The notes under the pieces are model-generated. The model did not search any database and had not been told where the DNA came from. It saw only the letters and a list, made by a program, of their open reading frames with translations. DNA of 64,000 bases from Pleurotus djamor (lineage: Eukaryota; Basidiomycota; Agaricomycetes; Agaricales; Pleurotaceae), in assembly GCA_029747585.1 (NCBI GenBank), contig JAPEVF010000121.1, positions 1-64,000 of the forward strand. The letters run 5' to 3'. Each line of letters begins with the position of its first letter. The first letter of the stretch is position 1. The position numbers and the translations under genes were made by a program. This document shows positions 11,312 to 23,375 of the stretch, piece by piece.

Positions 11312-13622
11312 ATGACCGTTGAAGGCGGCGGCGACTTTGTAGAGACTCAAAGGCTCCTTCAACCTGGCTATCCAACTTCAAACTACCTTATATCGCCCTC
11401 GGAAGGGGCTGCTCTTCACCGCGACGAAGAAAGCCATGACAGTTCGTCACTTCACTCGATAATTTTCGTCCGCTCTTGCCTGATGGTGCCTCTGCACCAT
11501 TAGCGACCCATGGCGAACACTTTGATGACGTTCCCCAAGAGAAGAGGAGACTTGGTCAGTGCAGCGTATCCTCGTGAACGATGCAGTGACTTGATACCGT
11601 TACGACAGGGACTTTCAGCGCGATGTTCATGATCTTCAATAGCATTATAGGGACAGGGTGCGTTTGTGTTTGAGTCACTCGGTTGAGGGATTATAATGTG
11701 TGGGGGAAAGGATTTACGCGACGCCCAGCAACATCCTGCGGTCAGCCGGGAGCGTAGGGGTTGCGTTAATAATGTGGTTAGTTGGAACGTTGATCGCAGC
11801 CTCTGGCACAGCGGTCTACATGGAACTTGGTACGGTAAGCCCTTCTATACTTTTTTGGCGCGTCAATCCACTCAGTTATCGTCAGGGCTTGCCGCGAAGC
11901 GGTGGAGAAAAGAACTACCTTGAGTTCATGTATCGATACCCCAGGTTTTTGACCACCTGTCTATACATGGTCTACGGCGCCCTTGCGGTGAGTTACTAGC
12001 CTTTCCACCCAAATTTGAATGCTCAATGGATGACAGAACCTTAGCTCAGGGAACAGTCTCGTTGCTGGAGAATGTCAGTATCCCCTTGCAAACTCCCTTT
12101 TCTCTTTGATGCCCATCTTCCCAGACCTCATGCATGCGCTCGGTCTCCCTGGCTCGCAGTTTAATGTCCGAACTACGGCTATACTGTGTCTCACTACCAA
12201 TGTCATCTTGCATGGCGTTGTCCACAGGCTCGGCCTGAGGATCCAGAATACCCTTGGTGTTCTCAAGCTGCTATTCCTTTCAGCGATCTCGCTGACTGGT
12301 ATCTTATGTCTGATGGGCGCTCCTGGGTTTCAAGTTAGGGAGGGATATGACAAGCCGAATAATTCTCAATGGGATAGGCTTTGGGAAGGAAGCGGCACTG
12401 GTGTCAACGCCCTCATCACAGGAATGCACAATGTATTTTGGTGAGTTCATCTATCTTAAGTAGTGAATGAGAAGCACTTGATAAAATCGGGACAGGTCGT
12501 TTGTTGGGTACAACGCAGCCAACTATGCTCTTTCCGAAACCAAGGACCCTGTCCGAACGCTCACCCGCGCAGCGCCAATTGCCGTCTTCTCAGCTGCCAC
12601 CGTTTACCTTCTCGTCAACGTTGCCTACTTCGCAGTCGTTTCGAAGTCGGATATCTTGAGCAGTCGCCAGATTATTGCGTCCGTAACCTTTTTTCTTGCT
12701 AACCCATAAGGTGGTGCTGATAGTTCCCCGACAGGGCGTTATACTTTCGGAATCTGTATGGAGATACTGCCGGTCGAGTTGGTGTTATTGTATCACCTTT
12801 TCGTATCTACTACTGACGCTTTTCGAAGGCTCTAAGTGCTTTCATTGCCCTTTCCGTGTTGGGTAATTTGTCGGTTGGGCAATTCACTCAAGGACGAGGT
12901 ATTCTTTCTGAACGCTGTCAGCTGCCTTTCGTGACTCCTCGACAGTAATACAGGAACTCGGGCGTGAGGGAATCCTCCCCTGTTCATCCTTCTTCGCAAG
13001 TAATGAACCTTTCGGCGCACCTCTTGCTGGCCTCGTCACGCATTATCTTCTCTCGTGCATCTTCATCCTCGGACCTCCACAGGGGGATGCTTACTTGTTC
13101 TTGATTAATTGTGCGTTCTTTGTTTTTGTATAACCCATACATCGATTCCCTGATGTTTCCCTGTTGACCCACAGTATCGTCCATATCTACTGCTTGGCTA
13201 AGCTTCTGCCTTGCATTCGGTTTGATCTTGCTATACACACCCGCATTTAAGGCCTGGGGCTGGAACCCCCCATACTCTGCCCCGAAAATGGCGATGATCC
13301 TCTTCCTCACGTCGAATTTACTGCTGGTGTTTGTTCCTCTGATTCCTCCGCTTCCGGGCAGGGAGGTTTACATGCATCTTCCGTATTGGGTGTGTCCTTC
13401 GTCTTTGCCCGAACTTCGCATGATTCATTTCGCGCTGAACAATGTTTGTAGTCTCATGTGCTTGTTGCGTTTCTGATCTCGCTGGTTGGAGTGTTCTATT
13501 GGTGGATTTGGGCGGTGTATCTCCCAAGGAAGGGATCGTACACGTTGGAGAGACAATGGGTTAGGCACAGTGACGGAATTTCAAGGTTCGTTTACACAAA
13601 AGTACCGCGAAGAGAGGCGTAA
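11312..13622 (+). CDS. High-affinity methionine permease, copy B (MUP1-like)
   Basis: Plasma-membrane amino acid transporter of the APC superfamily, best matching fungal Mup1-type methionine permeases that import methionine (and cysteine) with H+. It starts at 11312 (MTVEGGG) and ends with TKVPREEA and a TAA stop. A cytosolic N-terminus of about 60 residues carries ETQRLL and THGEHFDDVPQ. Helical segments follow: IYATPSNILRSAGSVGVAL (helix 1, family substrate region), the LCLTTNVILHG segment, SFVGYNAANYALSETKDPV, YLLVNVAYFAVVSKSDIL and the C-terminal FLISLVGVFYWWIWAVYLP. Roughly a dozen short introns were followed without a break in frame. It runs opposite to copies A and C and is convergent with C. 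Substrate is inferred from family only. Confidence 0.85.
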
Positions 13623-15118
13623 TTTACGACCTGCGATCTCCATACCTTGCGAATACATGGATCGTCTTTACAACCCTTCACTATCCCTTATCTATATTAT
13701 CATGTTAAAGCTCGCGACGAAATATGCTCAGCCTCATGGCGCGTTGCGCGATACAAGACGATACCTTAAAGATAGGTTATGAAGGTTTCTCGGAGTCTGC
13801 CAAGCATCTCTTGTGCGTCGTCGACGCGTCCTCGTTTGCTATCGCCTGGAGGGCCAGGAACACGACGCGACGCGAACTGAGGAAAGAGGCAAGAAGAGGC
13901 ACCACGCGCCCATGTGCCTTACGGTTACTCAAGTTTGTTTACCGATACAATGACGTCATCGCGCATGGGCACCCATTGAGCAGTTCAAAGTACAGGAGGG
14001 ATCCATAAGAGACCAAGACTTACTATATTACATTTCTAAGAAAGGTGCAAACCGTGAATTTCGATGAGTCCGCAGTAGACAGGAAGTATAGGCCAGGTTG
14101 GACGTTTGGAAGTAACGCTCATTCCTGATAAGAATGCCACTTGCACACGCAGTGAGACATGGGTGAAGAATCGGAAGGCTAGTCACCGCGAGTGCTGAAT
14201 ACTCTAGCGATTCTTTCTCTATCCAAAACATCCATCAGTTTCACACAAAAGCAGATTAGCGCTTGTTGCAAACCCACAAGGCATCGCGTTCCGAATGGAT
14301 ATCTTGTGCGGAAGGGTTGGTTTCGTAGACATTACTGGGGCCTACAGGATAGTGATAAGGATTTCGCGAAATGCAAGCGAATCAAGAGGTAAAAGATGTG
14401 ATAGAGCGAAAGTGTGCTGATGGATGAAGCAGGAAGTACGAACGGATGTGCTTACTTCTCAGCGGCGTCTTGATCAGGACCCTTGGCCAAGGTTGATTCT
14501 GATTCAGGGGGAGATGGGATGGACGACCATAAGCGGATTGCGGCTGAAATATTGGGGTAAGGATGAGCAAGATCTTCAAAATAGACAACTTACACTCAGA
14601 GTAGTGGTAGGAGACATTCGAAAACTTGGGGCAACTCAAGGATTAGCTTGCGGTGGAGTTGGTCGGGGCGTGGCTTTGCTGCTTAAAAGGGGTGGCTTGG
14701 GCAGCTTTATATCGTAGTTCGGAGTAGCGGCACATGTAATGAGGACTTACTAGCTATCACGAGGCCTGATTGGGACGCCGGGGAAATGCGTTGCAAATTG
14801 TGGAATTTCTGGGGAAATAATGACTTCATCCATGACAAGTCACCTACTCGCGGGATGTGGAAAAGAGGTAAATGTGTTTTCCCGTTTCCAAGAAGATAAC
14901 TACCCACCTTCCAAGCGCGATCTTAGCGCATCAAAGTACGTACACTTTGCAGGCTAAATTAGATACCGATACTTAGTGCGCACATATTGACGCATGGGTT
15001 TGTGACATCATGAGTGAACTCAGTTTGTGTGAAAGTAGATCCACGAATGGTGGTGTAAGCGATCTATAAAGTTAGGACCTGCGAACAACAATAACAATGA
15101 GGGTGTATGGAACCTCAT
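13623..15118. other. Intergenic region between convergent permeases B and C
   Basis: About 1.5 kb holds the 3' flanks of two permease copies. Several frames under 100 codons exist on both strands, none with recognisable features. I see nothing else here. Confidence 0.4.
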
Positions 15119-17435
15119 CTATTCCTCTCTTAGCGGTACCTTTCTATAAACAAACCTCGAAACGCCATCCTCGTGCCTGACCCACTGTCTCTCCAAGGTG
15201 TATGATCCTTTCCTTGGGAGATACACGGACCAGATCCACCAATAGAGCGCGCCGACCAGCGATATCAGGAACGCGGCCACAACGTGAGACCACAGACCCC
15301 AAGGTTAGCAAGAACAGTTCAAGCGGCGCTGAGGTGAAAAGGCAAAGACATACCCAATACGGAAGATGCACGTAAACCTCCCTTCCTGGAAGCGGAGGGA
15401 TTAAGGGGACGGTTACCAACAGTAAGTTTGATATCAGGAAGAGGATCATAACGGTCTTTGAAGTAGCGTACGGGGGGTTCCATCCCCAAGACTTGTATGA
15501 GGGCGTGTAGAGCAGAACAAGGCCAATAGCAACGCAGAGGTTTATCCATGCATTGGACATTGATGATACTGAGTATCGTGAACGACAAGGTTAGATGGGG
15601 GGATGCATGAGAAGTACCAAGGCGGAGGACGCACGGTTAATCAAAAACAGGTAAGCATCGCCTGGTGGTGGTCCAAGGATAAAGATACACGAAAGGAGGT
15701 ATTGTGTTATCAGGCCAGCAAGCGGCGCGCCGAAGGGTTCATTGCTAGCAAAGAAAGACGAATAAGGGAGTATTCCCTCGCGTCCTATCTCCTGTATCAC
15801 TGGCAAAGGGTCAGCGGAGGCAGTGAGTATATTCCAGAGATAGAGTGTACCTCGTCCTTGAGTGAATTGACCAGCTAACAAATTACCCAACATCGATAAG
15901 GCGATGAATGCGCTGAGAACCTGTCGGGAGCCTCAACGGTGGGAATCATCTTAGAGCAAGAGGGTACTAACTCGACCTGCAGCATCTCCGAATAAGTTTC
16001 GGAAATACAAGGCCCTGTCAAAGAGAAACCCAATATCAGTCAGAGACCGTGTATGAGATGGAGGCAACGTACGCGATAATCTGACGGCTGCCTAGGATAT
16101 CCGACTTTGAAACAACCGCAAAATAGGCAACGTTGACAAGAAGATAGACGGTGGCAGCTGAGAATAAGGCGATTGGCGCTGCACGGGTGATGGTTCGGAC
16201 GGGATCCTTGGTTTCAGAAAGTGCATAATTGGCAGCATTGTATCCAACGAAAGACCTGTCCATTCCGGTCAGGCGCTTGTCCGTAAAAGTTTTGAGAATG
16301 CGACTCACCAAAACACATTGTAAAGGCCTGTAATAAAGGCATTCGCTCCCGTTCCGCTCCCCTCCCAAAACTTGTCCCATTGATAGTTATTCGGCTTTTC
16401 ATATCCCTCCCGAACTTGAAACCCAGGAACTCCCGCCAGACACAAAAGTCCGGTCAACGCGATCGCCGAAAGGAATACAAGTTTGAAAAGGCCGAGCATA
16501 TTCTGGATTCTTAGTCCGAGCTTGTAGAAGACACCATGCAAGACAACATTGGTCGTAAGACACAGGATGGCCGTTGTTCGGATATTGAACTGTGAGCCAG
16601 GGAGGCCTAGTGCATGCATGAGATCTGGGACGGATCAGAGCTTGGTCTCCATGAGAAATGATAACCGAACGCTGACATTCTCCAAAAACGAGACTGTTTC
16701 CTGCGCTCAGGTTCTATTACATTGTCATTAATTCATCCAGACTCGAGAAGGAGAGGCTAACGCACTGCAAGGACGCCATAAATCGAGTACACACATGTAG
16801 CAAAGAACTTTGGTCGTCGATAGATGAATTCGAGATAGTTCTTTTCACCTCCGCTTCGCGGTAGGCCCTACATCCCTAGATGAACACAATCTACTCGGAG
16901 AAGGGGACGAAAGGGCTCACCGTGCCAAGTTCCATGTAGACTGCTGTCCCAGTGGCTGCAATGAACGTCCCGACCAACCACATTATCAATGCAACTCCTA
17001 CGCTCCCTGCTGATCGCAGGATGTTGCTGGGCGTCGCGTAAATCCTTTCTTCGACGATCAAAAACCAGAGTCCAGCTTGAAGACTCGGAGATGAACGCAC
17101 CCTGTGCCTATGATGCGGTTGAAGACGATGAATATCGCGCTGAAAGTGCCTGCNGTCGTACAAAGTCACAAAACGCTCAATNAAGGTGCTTATATGCTNC
17201 TCACCNAGCTGCCTCTTNTCTTGCGGAACGTCGTCAAAGTGTTCCCCGTGCGTCGCTAGAGTTNGNTGAGNCTTTCTGGCCGTTTTGTCGACCACGGTGA
17301 CTAACTGTCATGACTCTCTTCGTCGCGGTGAAGAGCTGCTCCTTCNGAAGGTGTCGNAAGATAGTTCAAANTTGGTNGACCAGGCTCGAGGAGTCTCTGA
17401 GTCTCTGTGCCNTCGCCATCGCCTTCGACGGTCAT
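15119..17435 (-). CDS. High-affinity methionine permease, copy C (MUP1-like)
   Basis: Third member of the local MUP1-like set, full length and close to copy B throughout: start at 17435 (MTVEGDG), IYATPSNILRSAGSVGVAL, NIRTTAILCLTTNVVLHG, RSFVGYNAANYALSETKDP, SAFIALSMLGNLLAGQF, PPLPGREVYVHLPYW, and the end RKVPLREE with a TAG stop at 15119-15121. Intron positions match copy B, including the first intron within the N-terminal HD/THGEH segment. Exons 1 and 2 contain several N bases (17155-17411) that do not disturb the frame. Its start codon lies only 97 bp from that of the divergent gene at 17533, so the two probably share a promoter. Role: methionine or related amino acid uptake, inferred from family. 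Confidence 0.85.
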
Positions 17436-17532
17436 TGGGAAGGGAAGAAGAAGAGAGAGANAAGGTGCCATCAAAGGCGTGAGTGGTGCAATCCAAGTCG
17501 AGCTCACCGGCGCCTATCCTCCAACGACGTCC

Positions 17533-18462
17533 ATGTCAACCNCNAGACGCGCTCTCTCAACTTCACATACTGGCCGAAATGGTTTCTTGGAGNACCCGAG
17601 CACGAACGACGATGTTTCTAATCCTACNNNGGAGCAGCTAGAAGCNAGCGNGCGAGCNATGTTCATCCTCAANCACAAGCGGAGACCATTTCCAAGGTTG
17701 GTGGCCCTNTGGCCNCAGCGNNGTTGTNGTTGACGTTTCCATAGTCTCGCTGAGATGCGAAGCGACGCTGGGAACTCNGTCAACGTTGATNCNCTCTCNA
17801 GACGAATCCTTGAAGTCAAGGANGACTATNTGCACGATCTGACCAAGCTATATCAGCTTCACGGACAGCANTATCAAGAAGAGGCAATGGANAGGTTTTC
17901 GAGCAAGGATGAGACACAGTATCGGACGGAGGGCGAGAATCATCCNGTTTCCATCGCGTCCTACGAACACATGCAGGTGTGTATGCCAATGACCTCAAGG
18001 CCTCGTTACTGACTTGCTTCTCGCGAATAGTACATCTATGANAAGTCCAGAAATCATCTAGGTTTGCAGAATAGCTTTGACGATGATCGTTCTCGGCTGG
18101 AATATTCATATCTGAACACACTTCTACCTCTCCAAACCCAGCGGGAACGGCTCNGTAAAAAGGATGCCCTGAACCAACAACAGAAGGACCAACANTTTCC
18201 GGCCTCAGTTGAGGTGTATCGGTCCNTAGAGCCTGCTGTCCAGCGTCGAATCGCGAACTTCCTCACCTCGAACGATGTCACCAAAGAGACGATGAGGTCT
18301 CAGTACGGGTGGGCATGGAGNCAGACGAAGCCATTGCAGGACGTGTATATGAGTGATGTGAGCTCNTGCATTAATCNTCTGGCTAGTTGNAGGTCGTTGA
18401 CACTCGATTGATTTCAGGGCGATTTCAAGAGAGAAATATTGGCTCAATCCCANAGAACATGA
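17533..18462 (+). CDS. Orphan helical protein, about 255 residues
   Basis: I do not recognise this gene. Four exons (17533-17696, 17745-17976, 18031-18357, 18418-18462) join in frame through consensus splice sites and total 255 codons plus stop. The predicted protein is charged and mainly alpha-helical, with segments such as RRILEVK, DLTKLYQLHG, ASYEHMQYIYEKSRNHLGL, NTLLPLQTQRERL, EPAVQRRIANFLTSNDV and GDFKREILAQSQ. It has no signal peptide or membrane span. About a dozen N bases fall in it without breaking the frame. It is divergent from permease C with a 97-bp gap. A further upstream exon cannot be excluded. Confidence 0.6.
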
Positions 18463-19334
18463 AGATTGATTGACGCGACTTGCCCANNCATCGCTAGCAG
18501 ACANTGCTTTTTCGCTATATACATCTCAGCCATTCGTTTCGACACACCTTTACAGCGCCTCCACGTTCGATCTTGATATCATTCCCTTCAGGCTCTTGGA
18601 TTCGGGAGACGCTTTCCCTNCGCAACTATCACATTTCCNCCCTCTGACANTGACGGCGAAACGGAGGCCCCCCTCGAAAGATTGAATGACACACGCAAGA
18701 TGNGACGTGATTGACATCTCCGTGTATCTATATGTGCTGCATTGGGTTGCATACTCGAAATAGCACCATCTGCAAGCATGCCGCTCACGGAGCCGTTATT
18801 CTCTGATGCCTCACGCTGAATACGGCACCGAATATCAAACTCACAACCGAGTTGATCTNATCGTCCAGATCAATGTCAGGTCATNTNCAAAACGCNTTTA
18901 TTTTTGGCTTCTGGCTTCGATGAACTCATGTNGAACCATGAATTTGGGACTTGAGTTTGTCTGCTTTGATCTAGTAAGAGCCCTCTNACTTTCGCGCTAA
19001 ATTTGGGTACCCATCATAATTGCTTAGTATGGCCACCCTCCCCTCTTGACAGCTTGCACTAGACTTATATTCCTNACTATTGGCGCAGTTACCTGATCTA
19101 ATNCGTNNTAGTGACATNGCGANATGCGGCAAACATGAACTTGGCTTCGAGTTCGCCCCTTGGATCAGGTTCTTTGGGATGGTAGTCCCGACGTAGCGCA
19201 CATCATGCTGGCGAGGTCCAACTTATATGTGTTGATNCTTGGAATTGGTNTTGTTCCTTCAAGCCAACCAANCTTCCCCCTTNGGTCGGCCCACACNTAC
19301 CTGGAGTGTACCGGGTCAGCGCAGCTGTCAAGTC
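18463..19334. other. Intergenic region, nothing recognised
   Basis: This stretch of 870 bases contains scattered N bases. No frame here shows a motif or plausible splice structure. Its right part must include the promoter of the secreted DUF5648 gene. Confidence 0.4.
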
Positions 19335-20614
19335 ATGAGGTTCCAAGTTCCTCTCATCGCTNTAGCGATCCTCGTNTCCTCTGCCTTTGCAGAACAGGAT
19401 GATTTTGACGGGGAAGATGATATGGACTACGTAAGTCTTCNATTTTCTCTTCCTTCTATCGTTGTAAGCTNACCATGCAAATCNCGAATTTTNCCTCCNC
19501 TTTGGTGTTTNAACGAGAATAGGACGACGACTTCTTGGAGACCCAGGTNGCCTTCTGTCCGCNGATCCAACCTNCTCCTGCTGTGACGTCGACTTTGCCT
19601 CCACCTCCGTCTGAAAGGCCTGGGTTGCCTTGGGCGACAGCGACAGCGACGGAAACTTCNTCTGCGGTCGTGACAATCACTTCGTCATCTATCGAAGCTC
19701 CTGTAGCTACGGAGTCGCCCTCTGCTNCGTCTGATGTCCCTCCNTCCTCTGCCGTGACCGAGGCATCTACTTCATCAGAGGAAGCAGCTACGNCGGAAGA
19801 AACAGCTCCCTCTGAATCCGAGCCAGCTGCTCCCGCTGAGTCTGACGCTGCTGAAGCCGAGGCGACGTCGTCCACGGAACTCATAAGTCCGCCTGGCCCT
19901 TCAGCGGTGACGATCACCCATGTCGTTACCGAGACGTCTACCTCCGTCGTTTCCCAAGCCAGCGGGAGACCCAAGGGAGGGAAGGTGAACACTGTAAAGC
20001 CTAAAGGCGGCAAGAAGGGAAGTAAAGGCAAGGCTGTCGTTAAAGGTGGAAAGAAAGCAGCAAAGAAAGCAGCAAAGAAGGTCGCAAACAAGGCTGCAAA
20101 GATGGCGAAGAAGACGAAGAAGGTTGCGGCNGCGAAACATCCCGCTCCTCAAGGTCAAATTAAATGCACACCGCCTACCGAAGCCAAGCCTCTTTACCGT
20201 TCATACCAACCCGCACGACGTGACCACTTCTANACGATGANCGAGGGCGAATGGAAGAACTCCTTCCAGCATCTTGGGTACAGTAAGGAAGGAAATGCTG
20301 CGAAGATATTCAACAGTCGAAAGCCCGGAACGACGGCCCTTTATCGCGCATGGCAGCCCTTAACTGGCGATCANTTCTACACGACCTCGGCTCCTGAACA
20401 TGCAAACGCAATCCATCGTCTTGGATATCACAATGAAAGTATCACAGGATATGTATACTCGCAGCAAATCTGTGGTACTGTGCCACTTTATCGGCTTTAC
20501 AGTCACGGCGCGGTCGACCATTTCTACACTGTCAANGAGGGAGAGGCCAAGAATGCTGCTGCTNATCTTGGGTACACCCGTGAGGGNATTGCAGGATACG
20601 TATTTAAACCTTAG
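19335..20614 (+). CDS. Secreted DUF5648 protein with lysine-rich H1-like spacer
   Basis: Two exons (19335-19430, 19523-20614) encode 395 residues. Residues 1-19 form a signal peptide (MRFQVPLIA.AILVSSAFA) followed by an acidic stretch. Residues about 60-180 are rich in Ser, Thr, Ala and Glu and probably O-glycosylated. Next comes a strongly basic spacer with GGKKAAKKAAKKVANKAAK, like a histone H1 tail. The C-terminal half holds three repeats of the pattern PLYR.Y......DHFYT......A...LGY..E.I.GYV, which is DUF5648, a domain found in many secreted fungal and bacterial proteins and of unsettled function. Many N bases lie within it, yet the frame stays open. A TAN codon in repeat 1 aligns with Tyr in the other repeats. 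The basic spacer between a secretory leader and DUF5648 is unusual. Confidence 0.85.
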
Positions 20615-21368
20615 ATACGTTGTCCTATAGCTCCTAAGAATTGATTGCCGGTGGTACTATCAGGATGCCTTCGTTATGCGGCAGGATAAGTAGTTCATGA
20701 CACTTCTGGCTGTGCGCCTGGATGCTGGGAACGCTTGTAACACGTCTTGTCTTGAGGTCGCTTCGGCCGGCCATGGAGACTTGTGGGAGTGTTTTGATTT
20801 GAAGCTCATCACAAAATGATGAACCGGATAGATGCATCATCATCAATCTTTCTTGTTCGCTACACTGATGATATCGATGCGACCTCGTCATTTAGGTGTA
20901 TCAACCTGAATAAAGAAAGCCCCCGAGGAGAAGAATGAAGTAAGTACGAAACTGGGCGAGTGGCAGTAGCCAGCTGGAATGGTGTTATTCTGGGATTAGG
21001 GCAGAGGTTACATGTTTGTGTCATGGATGCCATGGTGTCTCGACGCTGTCATGTCGGTAAGTATAAAGCCCTTCGAGTGGGTTGGACCGGTCCACTCCCC
21101 CCCCCCCCCACCTCGACCACACGATATACTCACTATCTGGTCAGTCATCCGTCCCATCAGATCCCCGAATTACGCCCACATATTGTTCAGCATTCATTAA
21201 TCACCAAGCGAATATTGGCAAGGGAAACTTCGTGGAAGCCAGCGAATCAACTGCCCAACCTCGACTAAGTAGCTCTGACCAGCTGCGCTTCACACCCCTG
21301 TCCAGCGAAAACTGCAAGGACCAACCTCCGATAACCTCGAATTGACCATCCCCTCGACCACGAACAAA
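20615..21368. other. Intergenic region with a short poly-C run
   Basis: The stretch before the Bud6-like gene includes a C-rich run near 21100. Short frames on both strands show no motif. Nothing else is visible. Confidence 0.4.
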
Positions 21369-22010
21369 ATGTCGGCCATGTATGCCCCAAACCCACGAAC
21401 TTCGGCGTCAAGTTCGAGCAGTTCGAGCAACCATAGTGCTCAATGGTCTGGATGGCAAAATTCGCCTGTGAGTTACCCTTATCGATGACGCTTGGTGACC
21501 CCTTTGGACATGAAACGTTCAGCGTTACTAGCCCCTTCTTTTGACGTTGCCAACCCAGGCTCATATAGACTCTTCTTACTAATAGACTACATCCACTGCT
21601 TCCTCGGAAGTATCGACTGCTGTTCACCAACTGCTACTTTCGACCAAACAACTCCAGGAGTCGTTGAGATTATGGAGTACAGGCCAGGCCTCCGAGACGG
21701 AAGTTAGTGATGTGTACGTTGGGTTTGGGACGGACCTCAACGTCGTCATCAGGGCGTTTTCCGCTCACAGGATCGACATGAAGTGCGTATTCTCTCTCTA
21801 ATCGGTGTTTGCCTTGCTTACAGTTGTGATTCTAGCGACATCTTGTCTATTCCACAGGACCTACGAGCGGTTCTGGAACAATGTCTCTCAGAGGATCCAT
21901 CGCCAGAGGCATTGGAAACGTACATGCCAGGTGTGCGACAGGTCATATACAAACTGCTCAAGGGCCTTCAAATGAAAGAGGCAGCATGGAAGGCAGTCAA
22001 AGCTCGGTGA
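21369..22010 (+). CDS. Stand-alone Bud6/AIP3 N-terminal domain paralog
   Basis: Three exons (21369-21467, 21586-21782, 21836-22010) sum to 156 codons plus stop. The protein begins MSAMYAPNP, continues with a Ser run and then the AIP3 N-terminal domain: AVHQLLLSTKQLQESL, VSDVYVGFGTDLN, AFSAHRIDM, SIPQDLRAVLEQCLSED and YMPGVRQVIYKLLKGLQ. It aligns with residues about 1-150 of the Bud6 gene at 3.9-7.1 kb, and both introns sit at the same places and phases. It stops after KAVKAR where Bud6 continues for some 870 residues, so it lacks the coiled-coil actin- and formin-binding core. It could be a functional small domain protein competing with Bud6 for partners of the N-terminal region, or a truncated duplicate. 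The intact frame and splice sites favour an expressed gene. Confidence 0.85.
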
Positions 22011-23333
22011 ACTGCGACTTCCTCCCGCCTCCCACGTTGCAAGGATGATCGATGATGGATCCAACCCCAGGCCCTTCTCTGCCACGTTGAACTCGTCCCC
22101 CTGGATCGTCGGATACAGCCAACCATGGAACGTGTCGAACCGTGAACTACTTCATACTTGCAAACTTTAAAGTTGACCTACATCGTCTTTCTTAGACTGA
22201 GTCCCCCCTCCGCCAATCTTTGCTTTGAAAACGGACATTGTACCACATCACCTCGTCTTCCCTTCTCAATTGTGATACATCTCACACTTTCAATCCCGAA
22301 TTCAACCTCATTCCATCATTTTCGGCAAGCATCTTTATTTCGTTTCGATACCCTCCCCTGGTCTCAATTCCCGTCCATTTCCGTCTTACTTTACCACCCT
22401 CCCCTCAACACGATAATTAGTACTTTTTCTTCGGGTGTTTTTGGTAGTGGTCTGGCAACCTGGTGACTTTTCTCTCTCCACACGGTGTTTTTTGGCACTG
22501 AGCTTCTAGCGCGAGGTCTACTCTACTCTTTGATTCTGAATTCGTTGTCACTGTGGATGAGATGTCATCCCTTCAACGTCATTTGCGGAATTGAAACAAT
22601 ACCATGCGACGCGATGATGGATCCCCACATTCAAAAGCGCTCTGTCGAGCGCAGTGAACGTTGAACCTTGATTACCTCCGATCTGCTTGTAGTGCCTGGT
22701 CCGCCTGATCATCCTTTCTCCCATATAGAAGTGCTCGGGGTCATTGAGCTCGAGAGAGGTGATTGATCCGGTTGGGGCAGGCACAATGTTTCTATTCGGT
22801 GTCCGTGTAATCTCTGCTTTTCTCAATGATTTTGGCTCCTTTCGTGTGGATGAAATCAGTAAGTCGGATGTCAGGGGCCTCCTGACACTATGCCAGCCAT
22901 GTGACCGCGTTCAATTGTGGCCAACTTTGGGCTGTCAACTCGAACTTCCCGGACGTCCATGTTTAATTTTCCCTCTCGCTAGTCCAACTTGGGTCTCTAA
23001 ATTAAGACCAGACTCGCTCTGAAAGCCTCCGAATCGCTCCAACCAACTCTTCCATTGGAATGAATGCCTTCCCTAACTTACCTCCGAGATTAAGTACTGC
23101 CAGCTAACGGGGTCTGGCGGGAGCCAAGGCAGTAGGTACCGGTCTTGGGATCACTATTTTCTGATCAATTATTGGCTTGGTACCACAGGATGCATAGCGC
23201 TCGATTCTCCGTCCTACCCAGGTCTTACCCAACATGCCCGACAGCCTATATCTGCTATCTTTTCAAGTCTCAATCAAGTTCTCAGGCACTTCCAGACACG
23301 ATCCAATGAGTAGCGTTCCTCCTTCGAAGAGTG
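22011..23333. other. Intergenic region, pyrimidine-rich, no gene recognised
   Basis: The 1.3 kb between the Bud6-like gene and P1 is pyrimidine-rich around 22200-22450. Frames up to 102 codons show neither domains nor splice structure. It should hold the P1 promoter. Confidence 0.4.
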
Positions 23334-23340
23334 TATAAAA
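23334..23340 (+). promoter_or_regulatory. TATA box of P1
   Basis: TATAAAA lies 42 bp before the P1 start codon. The same heptamer occurs 44 bp before P2 and 42 bp before P3, always followed by a purine-rich leader. Conservation of sequence and spacing among the three paralogs supports a real core promoter. Confidence 0.75.
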
Positions 23341-23375
23341 AGCGGGGAAACACAAGAAGATGGTCCAGGAGTGAA

